A stretch of DNA of 64,000 nt from DAIDKA01 sp036267975 (GCA_036267975.1 DATAVA010000018.1:1-64000); one strand, 5' to 3'. Numbered from the stretch's first letter, positions 9,408 through 18,152 are shown. A program made the numbers and translations. Notes: generated by a model not told the origin, from the letters alone.

Positions 9408-9728
9408 TCAACTCTCCAGAGGTCCCATGACCTCGCCGCGAAAACCGATCACAGTGCGTGCGCCGGCGTAGTCCACCAGCGGCACGTCGCGCTGCTGTCC
9501 GGGCTCGAAGCGCATCGCGGTACCGGAAGGAATATCCAGGCGCATGCCGCGGGCCTGTGTCCGATCAAACCGCAGCGCCGGATTGACCTCGGCGAAGTGG
9601 TAGTGGCTTCCGACCTGCACGGGCCGATCACCGCTGTTGGCAACGGCGAGGGTGATACTGCGGCGGCCCTCATTCAGGATGAGATCGCCGTCCAACGTGA
9701 TGACTTCGCCAGGATTCATGTCGGTCAC
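9408..9728 (-). CDS. ureB: Urease beta subunit
   Basis: Small structural beta-fold subunit of the UreABC heterotrimer. The 106 residues begin with the typical PGEVITLDGDL segment and include GSHYHFAEVNPAL and the RFEPGQ motif. Separate ureA and ureB genes are the usual proteobacterial arrangement. The start overlaps the ureA stop by 4 nt. Confidence 0.97.
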   Translation of the reverse strand: MTDMNPGEVITLDGDLILNEGRRSITLAVANSGDRPVQVGSHYHFAEVNPALRFDRTQARGMRLDIPSGTAMRFEPGQQRDVPLVDYAGARTVIGFRGEVMGPLES

Positions 9729-10027
9729 CTGATGGGCTGATGGACTGTGACGAGCTTGGTGCCATCGGGAAACGTGGCTTCGACCTGGATCTCGTGAATC
9801 ATCTCCGGCACCCCCTCCATGACTTGATCGCGCGTGAGGACTAGAGCGCCGGAATGCATGAGCTGTGCCACCGTGCGGCCGTCGCGCGCGCCCTCCACGA
9901 CGGTATCGGCAATCAATGCCACCGCTTCCGGATGGTTCAGCTTGACTCCGCGCTCCAGTCGCCGGCGCGCCACCATTGCCGCCATGGCAACCAGCAGCTT
10001 GTCCTTTTCCCTAGGTGTCAAATTCAC
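9725..10027 (-). CDS. ureA: Urease gamma subunit
   Basis: The smallest structural urease subunit, 100 residues, with the canonical N-terminus (MNLTPREKDKLL), the LNHPEAVALI segment and the C-terminal EATFPDGTKLVTVHQPI. It follows ureD by 19 nt and overlaps ureB. Confidence 0.98.
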   Translation of the reverse strand: MNLTPREKDKLLVAMAAMVARRRLERGVKLNHPEAVALIADTVVEGARDGRTVAQLMHSGALVLTRDQVMEGVPEMIHEIQVEATFPDGTKLVTVHQPIR

Positions 10028-10046
10028 GGTCGTACCTCGATCAAGA

Positions 10047-10892
10047 TCAGCAGTGCCAGACTCTGGGCAATGTGCGTGAGAATCCCCCGGCCTCGTGACG
10101 GATCAAGCCTGCGACGCGCATCACGCGCGCGCGCAATCGAGGCGCATCCTCGTCCAGCATCCGGATGATCAGCAGTTCATCGATCAGCGTCACACCGGAC
10201 TCATCCACAGCGCCTTCGAGCATTGTACGGACGGGTTCAAGCAATGTAGCCGCGTTCCCGCCGGCATAGAGCATCGTCGTACAGGCACTGGCGGCGCCGA
10301 AACCGAACGGCGCGCGGCGCAGTGCGGCGATGTCACCGTCGAGCCGCATGGCATCCGCCCAGACGAGCCGGCCCGCGCAACGGACGCGCCAGGAGTCATG
10401 CAGCATGCCCATCCGAAACTCCTCACCCATCGCCTTGCGCCCGAACACAACGCTCTCGACGGCCAGCATACGCGAGCCGGGCTCGAGATCTGCGCAGAAC
10501 GAGCGACGCAGCCGCGCGCCATTGAACAGGATGGTTTCCTGTGCCAGCCATTCGGCCCATGCACCTGCCGCGAGGGTGAGCGCTACTTTGCATTCCACGG
10601 CCGACTCCGTTGGCAGTGCGCGATACAGCTTCTCGGCTGCCTGAGTGGTCAGCGTGGCGCAAGCGTTGCTTGCGACATTGAACGCCACGTTGGTGCGATC
10701 ACCGCCGGTCAGTCCGCCGGTTGTCGTCAGCAGCACGGCCTGCAGCGGCTCCTCAGGTGCGACATCCGGAAACAGCATCCGGCACGGCGCGCGCTGATAA
10801 AGGTCGCGCAGCCGGGTGCTGCCGGCAGCGTCGCAACCGACGGTGAGGATAGCGGCGCCATCAGCCCGCTGATGCCGCAACGCCGTTCTCAC
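10047..10892 (-). CDS. ureD: Urease accessory protein UreD
   Basis: First gene of the leftward urease operon. UreD (UreH in some species) is the scaffold that binds apo-urease and recruits UreF/UreG. The 281 residues include the family segments TTGGLTGGDR, ATLTTQAAEK and WLAQETILFNGA. Its ATG lies 31 bp from the nearest of the 22-bp-spaced repeats in the divergent promoter region, so the operon promoter must be in that region. Confidence 0.96.
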   Translation of the reverse strand: MRTALRHQRADGAAILTVGCDAAGSTRLRDLYQRAPCRMLFPDVAPEEPLQAVLLTTTGGLTGGDRTNVAFNVASNACATLTTQAAEKLYRALPTESAVECKVALTLAAGAWAEWLAQETILFNGARLRRSFCADLEPGSRMLAVESVVFGRKAMGEEFRMGMLHDSWRVRCAGRLVWADAMRLDGDIAALRRAPFGFGAASACTTMLYAGGNAATLLEPVRTMLEGAVDESGVTLIDELLIIRMLDEDAPRLRARVMRVAGLIRHEAGGFSRTLPRVWHC

Positions 10893-11081
10893 CGTTCACT
10901 CCAACGTTTCGTCAATGTTGTCACGTCCACTTTCCGTGGCCACTACGTCAAACAGCTCATACGCATACGTCAAATGGCCTGTACCCCATTGCCGCCCGGT
11001 TCCATAGCGTAGTCCCGCACACACACGCAAGAGGACCGTTGCTACGGGTCCTTTGGGAAAAGTTACTTCGGGGAGCCACAG
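10893..11081. promoter_or_regulatory. Divergent urease/urt control region
   Basis: This 189 bp gap is the only space between the leftward urease operon and the rightward porin-urt operon, so it must hold both promoters. ACGTC elements begin at 10923, 10945 and 10967, exactly 22 bp apart, the last two in the longer form TACGTCAAA; a further CGTCAA lies at 10910. A hairpin (AGGACC at 11032-11037 with GGTCCT at 11047-11052) lies in the leader of the rightward operon. I could not fit a convincing sigma-54 or sigma-70 promoter by eye. Confidence 0.75.
10923..10975. promoter_or_regulatory. Three ACGTC elements at 22-bp spacing (candidate operator)
   Basis: The elements are ACGTCCAC at 10923, ACGTCAAAC at 10945 and ACGTCAAAT at 10967; the starts are 22 bp apart, about two helical turns, so they face the same side of the DNA. 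This suits cooperative binding by a dimeric activator. The response regulator in the same locus is the first candidate to bind here; that link is inference. Confidence 0.45.
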
Positions 11082-12263
11082 ATGAACAGAACAAAATGCA
11101 AAAGCACCGTGCGACCGATCCGTCGCACCAAAGTCAGCACTGGGACACGCGCGCTGCACCAGCTGGGTGCGTTGCGTGCCCGCCAGACCGTGCGGCTCGC
11201 CGTCTCGGCGATGCTGGGAGTGATGGCGTTTGGCGGAGCGACCGCCGCCATGGCCGACATCACCCTGCCAGCGATCAGTGTCGGTGCGGGAATGCGCACC
11301 GGCTTCACGGATGAAAAGGTGGACGGTGCCGCCAAATCGACGGACGACTTTGATCTGGACAGCGTGCGCCTTTATGTCAACGGATCGGTCACCGATAACA
11401 TCAAGTTCACCTTCAATACCGAGTATTCCGGCGACACTGGCGGCAGCGATGCCAACAAGGTGGAAGTGTTGGACGCCATCGCACGTTTCGAATACAGCGA
11501 TGGGCTAAACATCTGGGCCGGTCGCTTCCTGCCACCGTCCGATCGCGCCAATCTGCACGGCCCGTACTATGCCAATGAGTGGTCCGTCTACATCGACGGC
11601 GTCCAGGACGGCTACGCCAACGTGGCGGTCGGTCGCGATGATGGCATCGCGTATTGGGGACAGTTCTTCAACGACATGCTCAGTGTGAGCGGTGGCGCGT
11701 TCTCCGTGCCTTCCACATTCGGTACCGGCAACATCGTCTGGGCCGAGCGTGTGATGGTGGATCTGTGGGACCCGGAAAAGGGCTACTACCTGAACGGCAC
11801 CTATTATGGCGACAAGAACATCCTCGCAATCGGCGTAGCGGCCCAGCAGCTGGCCAAAAAGAACGCGTACGACGTGGATTTCCTGATGGAGAGGAAGCTG
11901 GGGGATGCCGGTACGGTCAGCGTCCAGGGTGAATACGCCAAGTACGAGTTCGGCGGCTACACGGGCAGCCAGAGTGATGGCGGCTTTGGCCTCATCAGCT
12001 ATCTCTTCCCGCAGGTTGTCGGCATCGGCAGGTTCGAACTCCTCGCCAAATACTCGAAGACCACCTACGACTTTGATGACGGGGCGGGCGTCAATCTGGG
12101 ATCGGTTGGGCAGAAGACGGATGTTGCCGAGCTCGGCTACGTCATCAAGGAGTTCAGCGCCCGCGTCAGTGTGTTCTACAACAAGGTGCAGTTCGACGCG
12201 AACGACATCTCGAGTTTAAGGGGCTACAGACTGTTCGGAGTGGGTCTGCAGCTGCAGATGTAA
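11082..12263 (+). CDS. Outer-membrane channel (porin-like) of the urea operon
   Basis: Predicted outer-membrane beta-barrel of 393 residues. A signal peptide is visible around residues 38-59 (hydrophobic LAVSAMLGVMAF then ATAAMA), preceded by an unusually long basic segment, so a later start is possible. The mature part has alternating aromatic/polar strands, for example around NIKFTFNTEYSG, typical of Porin_O_P/OprP-like proteins. A good Shine-Dalgarno (GGGGAG) lies 8 nt before the ATG. It is the first gene before urtA, suggesting that it admits urea or short amides across the outer membrane. Specificity is unproven. Confidence 0.75.
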   Translation: MNRTKCKSTVRPIRRTKVSTGTRALHQLGALRARQTVRLAVSAMLGVMAFGGATAAMADITLPAISVGAGMRTGFTDEKVDGAAKSTDDFDLDSVRLYVNGSVTDNIKFTFNTEYSGDTGGSDANKVEVLDAIARFEYSDGLNIWAGRFLPPSDRANLHGPYYANEWSVYIDGVQDGYANVAVGRDDGIAYWGQFFNDMLSVSGGAFSVPSTFGTGNIVWAERVMVDLWDPEKGYYLNGTYYGDKNILAIGVAAQQLAKKNAYDVDFLMERKLGDAGTVSVQGEYAKYEFGGYTGSQSDGGFGLISYLFPQVVGIGRFELLAKYSKTTYDFDDGAGVNLGSVGQKTDVAELGYVIKEFSARVSVFYNKVQFDANDISSLRGYRLFGVGLQLQM

Positions 12264-12300
12264 ATCCAATTATCTCTATCTTCACGAGAGGAAGACACGC

Positions 12301-13605
12301 ATGAAAAGCATCAACATCCGCCGTCCCCTGGCGCGCGCACTGCCGGTTGCGGTAGGCGTCGCACTGGCGGCCGTCGCAACCTTGGCTCAGGCCGCCGACA
12401 CGATCAAGGTCGGCGTACTGCATTCGCTGTCGGGCACCATGGCCATCAGCGAAACCACGCTGAAGGACACGGTCCTGATGCTCATCGATGAGCAGAACAA
12501 GAAGGGTGGGGTCCTCGGCAAGAAGCTCGAGGCGGTGGTCGTCGATCCCGCCTCGAACTGGCCGCTGTTCGCCGAGAAGGCGGCGCAGTTGCTGGAGAAG
12601 GACAAGGTATCGGTGGTCTTCGGCTGCTGGACCTCCGTGTCGCGCAAGTCGGTGCTACCGGTGTTCGAGAAGGATCACGGTCTGCTGTTCTATCCGGTGC
12701 AGTACGAAGGTGAGGAGTCATCCAAGGACGTGATCTACACTGGCGCCGCTCCCAACCAGCAGGCGATTCCGGCCGTAGATTACCTGATGAATGATGTGGG
12801 TGTGAAGCGCTGGGTGCTTGAGGGCACGGACTATGTGTATCCGCGCACGACCAACAAGATCCTCGAGGCGTACCTGAAGCTCAAGGGCGTGAAGAGCGAG
12901 GACATCTCCGTCAATTACACGCCGTTCGGCTTCTCCGATTGGACCAGCGAAGTGAGCAAGATCAAGGCTTTTGGTTCGACAGGCAAGAAGACCGCAGTGG
13001 TGTCGACCGTCAATGGTGATGCCAATGTGCCGTTCTACAAGGAACTGGGCAACCAGAAGATCTCCGCCGAGGATATCCCGGTCATGGCCTTCTCGGTGGG
13101 TGAGGAGGAACTCGCGGGTCTGGATACCAAGCCGCTGGTCGGGCATCTGGCGGCATGGAACTATTTCATGAGTATCGATACGCCGGCCAACAAGGAGTGG
13201 ATCAAGCGCTGGCACACCTTTATCAAGAATCCGAAGCGCACATTCAATGACCCCATGGAAGCCACCGTCATCGGCTTCAGCCTGTGGGTCAAGGCGGTGG
13301 AGAAGGCCGGTTCGGCCGATCCTGAGACCGTGATCGCGACATTGCCGGGTATGGAGGTCCCGAACCTCACCGGTGGTATCGCAAAGGTTCTCCCCAATCA
13401 CCATATCACCAAGCCGGTATTCATCGGTGAGATCCGGGCGGACGGTCAGTTTGACGTGGTCTGGAAGACCAAGCACGAGATTCCGGGAGAGGCCTGGTCG
13501 CCTTACCTGGCATCTGACAAGGGTGTGGTCGCCGACTGGGTGAACCTCAAGTGCGGCAACTACAACACCATCACCCGGGTGTGCTCAGGCCAGAATCTGA
13601 AGTAA
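12301..13605 (+). CDS. urtA: Urea ABC transporter substrate-binding protein UrtA
   Basis: Periplasmic binding protein of the high-affinity urea transporter. The 434 residues begin with a Sec signal peptide (RRPLARALPVAVGVAL to AQAA), followed by the UrtA-type start DTIKVGVLHSLSGTMA and later GCWTSVSRKSVLPVFE and YPVQYEGEE, distinctive of UrtA/AmiC-like proteins. It is followed after 92 bp by urtB, with a strong hairpin in between that could make urtA more abundant than the rest, as is common for binding proteins. Confidence 0.95.
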   Translation: MKSINIRRPLARALPVAVGVALAAVATLAQAADTIKVGVLHSLSGTMAISETTLKDTVLMLIDEQNKKGGVLGKKLEAVVVDPASNWPLFAEKAAQLLEKDKVSVVFGCWTSVSRKSVLPVFEKDHGLLFYPVQYEGEESSKDVIYTGAAPNQQAIPAVDYLMNDVGVKRWVLEGTDYVYPRTTNKILEAYLKLKGVKSEDISVNYTPFGFSDWTSEVSKIKAFGSTGKKTAVVSTVNGDANVPFYKELGNQKISAEDIPVMAFSVGEEELAGLDTKPLVGHLAAWNYFMSIDTPANKEWIKRWHTFIKNPKRTFNDPMEATVIGFSLWVKAVEKAGSADPETVIATLPGMEVPNLTGGIAKVLPNHHITKPVFIGEIRADGQFDVVWKTKHEIPGEAWSPYLASDKGVVADWVNLKCGNYNTITRVCSGQNLK

Positions 13606-13622
13606 GTCCATCCACTGCGTAG

Positions 13623-13660
13623 CCCTGTCCCGAAAGGCATCCGCCTCCGGGACAGGGATT
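13623..13660 (+). terminator. Hairpin between urtA and urtB (attenuator or RNA-stabilising)
   Basis: A perfect 10-bp stem CCCTGTCCCG (13623-13632) pairs with CGGGACAGGG (13648-13657) over a 15-nt loop and is followed by ATTTT. Lying inside an operon between the binding-protein gene and the permease genes, it could be a partial terminator or a 3' barrier that stabilises urtA mRNA. Confidence 0.7.
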
Positions 13661-13697
13661 TTGAGTCATTGGAGTCCGGCGTGCGGGGAGCAAGTCG

Positions 13698-15332
13698 ATG
13701 AGCATTACCAATTGCAGAGCCGTTTGCGGGGCGCTGGCTTGGGGCTTCGCGCTGATCTGCGCGTTGGGCCTGCGCACCGCGAGCGCCGCGGGTCTGGACC
13801 TCGCGACTGCGCTCAACCGTCTGCCGACGGCAAGCTTCGAGGATAAGAGCGCCATCATCGAGGGACTTGCCCAGTCCCGGCCCAAAGGAGCGAGACCGCT
13901 CCTGCAGGCGATGTTTGATGATCACGTAGCGTTTCGCGAGAGCGACAAAAAGGTCTTCATCGTGAGCGATGGCCCGGGCGGGTACGCGCTCACCGATCCG
14001 CTGACCGGCAAAGCCTCCGGGACTGCCTCATCCGATGATTTCGACTCCGTTGGCATGAACAACCACCTGCGCAAGGAATTGCGGGTGGCGCTGGCCGAAT
14101 TTGATCTGAGCAGCAAAGATCCGGTGGTGCGCCGCGCCGCGGTCAGCGAAGTGCTCCATTCCATCAATGACACCACACAGCTGATGCTGCGATCGCAGCT
14201 TGCACTCGAACCGGATTCCAGCGTCCGCCGCCTGATCAAGGAGGGACTCGCGCTGGGCGATCTGGACGACACCCTGCCGGTGCCCCGCAGGCTGGCGGCG
14301 ATCCAGGCACTGTCCGGCAGCTTGAACCCGGATGTCTACAACCGCCTGGCGACACTCGCAGATCCTGTCGCAGATGCGGACCCGGCAGTGCGCGGGGCGG
14401 CGGCCCGAGCCATGACCCACATCCAAAGCTGGCGCAGTTTCTATGACGCCATCGAGACCTTGTTCTTCGGATTCAGTCTGGGGTCCGTGCTGGTGCTATC
14501 GGCTATTGGTCTGGCCATCACCTTCGGCGTGATGGGCGTCATCAACATGGCGCACGGTGAACTGATGATGCTAGGTGCTTACACGGTGTACGTCATGCAG
14601 CTGATCCTGCCTGGTGACCCTGGTGTATCTACCGTGCTCGCGGTGCCGGCGGCGTTCGTGGTCTGCGGTGCCGTTGGGGTGCTCATCGAACGCAGTGTCG
14701 TGCGCTTCCTCTACGGCCGGCCGCTGGAGACGCTGCTGGCGACGTTCGGGGTCAGCCTGATCCTGCAGCAACTCGCCCGCGATGTGTTCACGGCCAACAA
14801 CCGCCCGGTAGAGAGCCCGACCTGGATGTCGGGCCTGTGGCAGATCAACGGCGCGCTCTCGATCACGTACAACCGGCTGGTGATCGTGCTGTTCACGCTG
14901 GTCGTGTTCGGTGCGCTGCTGATGGTCATGAAGCGAACGCGGCTGGGACTGGAAGTGCGCGCGGTGGCGCAGAACCGGGCCATGGCGCGCGCCATGGGTA
15001 TCCGCAGCCAGTGGGTGGATGCGATGACATTCGGTTTAGGGTCCGGGATCGCTGGCATTGCGGGCGTGGCGTTGAGCCAGCTCACCAATGTCGGACCGAA
15101 TCTCGGACAATCCTACATCGTGGATTCCTTCATGGTCGTGGTCTTCGGCGGCGTCGGCAATCTGTGGGGCACCATGATCGGTGGCATGTCCTTGGGCATC
15201 ATCAACAAAATCCTCGAGCCGTACGCCGGCGCGGTGCTTGGCAAAATCATCGTGTTGGTCGCCCTGATCCTCTTCATTCAGCGCCGTCCACGCGGCATCT
15301 TCCCCCAGAAGGGCCGGGCGGCGGAGGCGTAA
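13698..15332 (+). CDS. urtB: Urea ABC transporter permease UrtB
   Basis: Inner-membrane LivH-like permease for urea. The 544 residues include a signal sequence, a long periplasmic N-terminal domain (about 35-245) characteristic of UrtB rather than LivH, and then the permease core beginning at SLGSVLVLSAIGLAI with GVMGVINMAHGELMMLGAY. The C-terminal part includes AGIAGVALSQLTNVGPNLG and ends RPRGIFPQKGR. A GGGGAG ribosome binding site precedes the ATG. Confidence 0.94.
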   Translation: MSITNCRAVCGALAWGFALICALGLRTASAAGLDLATALNRLPTASFEDKSAIIEGLAQSRPKGARPLLQAMFDDHVAFRESDKKVFIVSDGPGGYALTDPLTGKASGTASSDDFDSVGMNNHLRKELRVALAEFDLSSKDPVVRRAAVSEVLHSINDTTQLMLRSQLALEPDSSVRRLIKEGLALGDLDDTLPVPRRLAAIQALSGSLNPDVYNRLATLADPVADADPAVRGAAARAMTHIQSWRSFYDAIETLFFGFSLGSVLVLSAIGLAITFGVMGVINMAHGELMMLGAYTVYVMQLILPGDPGVSTVLAVPAAFVVCGAVGVLIERSVVRFLYGRPLETLLATFGVSLILQQLARDVFTANNRPVESPTWMSGLWQINGALSITYNRLVIVLFTLVVFGALLMVMKRTRLGLEVRAVAQNRAMARAMGIRSQWVDAMTFGLGSGIAGIAGVALSQLTNVGPNLGQSYIVDSFMVVVFGGVGNLWGTMIGGMSLGIINKILEPYAGAVLGKIIVLVALILFIQRRPRGIFPQKGRAAEA

Positions 15333-15334
15333 TC

Positions 15335-16465
15335 GTGAATTCATCGGTGCGTTCCATGCTGCTATTCTGCGGCCTTGATCGACGCGGCACAACGTTTCTC
15401 GTGGCGTTGGCAACGGCGGCAGCTGTAGTGCTGCTGCTCAACACGGTGGTACCGGCCTCTTCGGCCCTGCACCTATCGACCTACACCGTTGGGCTGTTCG
15501 GCAAGTACATGTGCTACGCCATGCTCGCCATGGCGGTGGATCTGATCTGGGGCTTTTGTGGCATCCTGAGCCTCGGACATGCGGCGTTCTTCGCGCTGGG
15601 CGGATACGCGATGGGCATGTACCTGATGCGCGAAATTGGTGCGCGGGGGGTTTACGGCAATCCGGTATTGCCGGACTTCATGGTGTTCCTCAACTGGAAG
15701 TCGCTGCCCTGGTACTGGTATGGCTTCAACATGTTCTCGTTTGCCGCCGCAATGGTGATGATCGTGCCCGGGCTGCTGGCGCTGGTGTTCGGCTGGCTCG
15801 CGTTCCGCTCACGGGTCACGGGGGTCTACCTGTCCATCATCACTCAGGCGCTCACCTACGCGTTGATGCTCGCCTTCTTCCGCAATGACATGGGGCTTGG
15901 TGGCAACAATGGCTTCACCGACTTCAAGGACATCCTCGGTTTTGATCTGACGCACGATTCGACACGCCTGACACTTTTCCTCATCACGGCCCTCGCGCTT
16001 GGGCTTTCCTTCGTGGTGTGCAGCTATATCGTTGCCTCGCGCGCCGGGCGGGTGATCAAGGCAATCCGCGACGCCGAGAGCCGGGCCCGGTTCATCGGCT
16101 TTCGAGTGGAGTCCTACAAGCTGTGGGTGTTCGTCTTCTCCGCCGTGCTAGCGGGCATCGCCGGTAGTCTCTACGTACCGCAGGTCGGCATCATCAACCC
16201 GAGTGAATTCCAGCCGGTGAATTCCATCGAAGTCGTGATCTGGGTCGCGGTCGGAGGGCGCGGGACGCTCTATGGCGCCGTAGTTGGCGCGCTGCTGGTG
16301 AACCTTGCCCAGACCTTCTTCACCAGCGCCTTCCCCGAACTGTGGCTGTACGCACTCGGAGCGCTGTTCGTACTGGTGACGCTGTTCCTGCCCCGCGGGG
16401 TGATGGGACTGTTCGCACAGATCAACCGTTGGCGTCAGCATCGACCTGCGGCGGGGGTGGCATGA
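15335..16465 (+). CDS. urtC: Urea ABC transporter permease UrtC
   Basis: Second LivM-like membrane subunit, 376 residues from the GTG chosen here. GTG at 15335 lies 2 nt after the urtB stop and 7 nt after a GGAGG; the alternative is ATG at 15356. The frame is open far upstream inside urtB, but that part is a shadow. The core has MAVDLIWGFCGILSLGHAAFFALGGYAMGMY, GLGGNNGFTDF and SRAGRVIKAIRDAESRARFIGF, typical of UrtC. Confidence 0.93.
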   Translation: MNSSVRSMLLFCGLDRRGTTFLVALATAAAVVLLLNTVVPASSALHLSTYTVGLFGKYMCYAMLAMAVDLIWGFCGILSLGHAAFFALGGYAMGMYLMREIGARGVYGNPVLPDFMVFLNWKSLPWYWYGFNMFSFAAAMVMIVPGLLALVFGWLAFRSRVTGVYLSIITQALTYALMLAFFRNDMGLGGNNGFTDFKDILGFDLTHDSTRLTLFLITALALGLSFVVCSYIVASRAGRVIKAIRDAESRARFIGFRVESYKLWVFVFSAVLAGIAGSLYVPQVGIINPSEFQPVNSIEVVIWVAVGGRGTLYGAVVGALLVNLAQTFFTSAFPELWLYALGALFVLVTLFLPRGVMGLFAQINRWRQHRPAAGVA

Positions 16466-16481
16466 GGTCGGCAGATCCTTC

Positions 16482-17333
16482 ATGAGCATGCGCAGGAGCC
16501 TGCAACGCCTGAGCGGACGTTCCCGCAGCGCCAAGCCGCCGCGGCCCATGGTGATGGCACCTGACGATGTCCTGGCCGCAGGGCCCGACACTTCGCACGG
16601 TGTCATCCTGTATCTGGAAGACATCACTGTCAGCTTCGATGGCTTCAAGGCCCTCAACGATCTGACTCTCTATGTCCAAGCGGGAGAATTACGCTGCATC
16701 ATCGGTCCAAACGGTGCGGGCAAGACCACCATGATGGATGTCATCACGGGCAAGACACGACCGGATAGCGGTTCGGCTTGGTTTGGCCAGAGCATCGATC
16801 TGCTTGCGCATACGGAACCGGAGATCGCTCAGGCCGGCATCGGCCGCAAGTTTCAGAAGCCTACGGTGTTCGAACACCACTCGGTATTCGAGAACCTGGA
16901 ACTGGCGATGGCTGGCGACAAGGCGGTATGGCTAGCGCTGGTCGCGCGACTGACTGCCGAGCAGCGCGACCACATCGATAATGTGCTTGAGATCATCGGC
17001 CTGCGCGCCCGCCGATCGGAGCGCGCGGGTGCCCTGTCGCACGGACAGAAGCAGTGGCTGGAGATCGGTATGCTGCTGATGCAGGACCCCCGGCTGCTAC
17101 TGGTGGACGAACCCGTTGCCGGGATGACGCCACAGGAAACCGAGCGTACGGCAGAATTATTGCTTTCGCTCGCTGGCAAGCACTCCGTGGTGGTGGTGGA
17201 GCACGATATGAATTTCGTGCGCTCGATTGCGCGCACGGTGACGGTGCTGCACGAGGGCCGGGTGCTGGCCGAGGGTTCCATGGACGAGGTTCAGGGGAAC
17301 CGGAAAGTCGTCGAAGTCTATTTGGGCGAGTGA
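16482..17333 (+). CDS. urtD: Urea ABC transporter ATPase UrtD
   Basis: Cytoplasmic ATPase of the urea importer (LivG-like). The 283 residues carry Walker A GPNGAGKTT at 75-83, a RKFQKPTVFEH Q-loop region, an ALSHGQKQWLEIG signature, and Walker B LLLVDEPVAGM. It has an N-terminal extension of about 30 residues relative to the usual roughly 250; the start has no strong ribosome binding site, so an internal start is possible. It is followed after 7 nt by urtE. Confidence 0.94.
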   Translation: MSMRRSLQRLSGRSRSAKPPRPMVMAPDDVLAAGPDTSHGVILYLEDITVSFDGFKALNDLTLYVQAGELRCIIGPNGAGKTTMMDVITGKTRPDSGSAWFGQSIDLLAHTEPEIAQAGIGRKFQKPTVFEHHSVFENLELAMAGDKAVWLALVARLTAEQRDHIDNVLEIIGLRARRSERAGALSHGQKQWLEIGMLLMQDPRLLLVDEPVAGMTPQETERTAELLLSLAGKHSVVVVEHDMNFVRSIARTVTVLHEGRVLAEGSMDEVQGNRKVVEVYLGE

Positions 17334-17340
17334 TTGCCGT

Positions 17341-18033
17341 ATGCTCAACATCGAGAATCTGAACCAGTACTACGGCGGCAGTCATACGTTGTGGGACCTG
17401 ACGCTCTGCGTGCCGAAAGGATCGTGCACCTGCCTCATGGGCCGAAACGGCATGGGCAAGACCACCCTGCTGAAATGCATCATGGGACTTTTGCCATTGG
17501 CAACGGGTGAGTTGTTCTTCAAGGGCGAGAATATCCGGCAGCGAGCAGTCCACAGCCGCGCGCGCCTAGGGATCGGTTATGTACCCCAGGGCCGGGAGAT
17601 CTTTTCCCAATTGACCGTCGAGGAGAATCTGAAGATCGGCCTTCCTGCCCGCGCCGACAAGAAGAAAGTGGTACCCGAGCACGTCTATGACATGTTCCCC
17701 GTGCTCAAAAAAATGTTATATCGCCGTGGCGGCGACCTGTCCGGTGGGCAGCAGCAGCAGCTGGCTATCGGGCGCGCATTGGTGATTGAACCGACGATGC
17801 TGATCCTGGACGAACCCACTGAGGGCATTCAGCCGAATATTGTTCACGAGATCGGCGATGTCATCATCAACCTGCGCAAGGCCGGCCTCACGGTACTGCT
17901 GGTGGAGCAGAAACTTCCCATCGCACGGCGGGTTGCGGATCAATTCCACATGTTAGACAAAGGCCGCTTGGTGGTATCGGGCAACATCGAAGAATTGACC
18001 GACGACTTGGTGCACAAGCACTTAACCGTCTAA
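17341..18033 (+). CDS. urtE: Urea ABC transporter ATPase UrtE
   Basis: Second ATPase of the importer (LivF-like), 230 residues. Walker A GRNGMGKTT lies at 34-42, followed by GYVPQGREIFSQLTVEENL, signature LSGGQQQQLAIGRAL and Walker B LILDEPTEGIQPNIV. The EGIQPNIV form is typical of UrtE. It is the last gene of the operon; no clear terminator follows it. Confidence 0.95.
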   Translation: MLNIENLNQYYGGSHTLWDLTLCVPKGSCTCLMGRNGMGKTTLLKCIMGLLPLATGELFFKGENIRQRAVHSRARLGIGYVPQGREIFSQLTVEENLKIGLPARADKKKVVPEHVYDMFPVLKKMLYRRGGDLSGGQQQQLAIGRALVIEPTMLILDEPTEGIQPNIVHEIGDVIINLRKAGLTVLLVEQKLPIARRVADQFHMLDKGRLVVSGNIEELTDDLVHKHLTV

Positions 18034-18152
18034 GGGCACTGGCGCCTCACCTCGATCGGCTTGCTGAAGCGCCAAGAAGCCGAACGAGGGCCGCGCTGGA
18101 GCGAACTCTTCCCTTACTTGGTGCCCTGGCAGCGCCGGCGGCTGCCTCGGCT

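Noticed and set aside
8558..9430. 290-codon plus-strand open frame
   Set aside because: Antisense shadow of ureC, which has all catalytic residues.
10976..10998. TGGC...TTGC pattern as a sigma-54 promoter
   Set aside because: The spacing between the GG and GC elements is 3 bp too long for a -24/-12 promoter.
10095..11012. 305-codon plus-strand open frame
   Set aside because: Antisense shadow of ureD running into the divergent control region.
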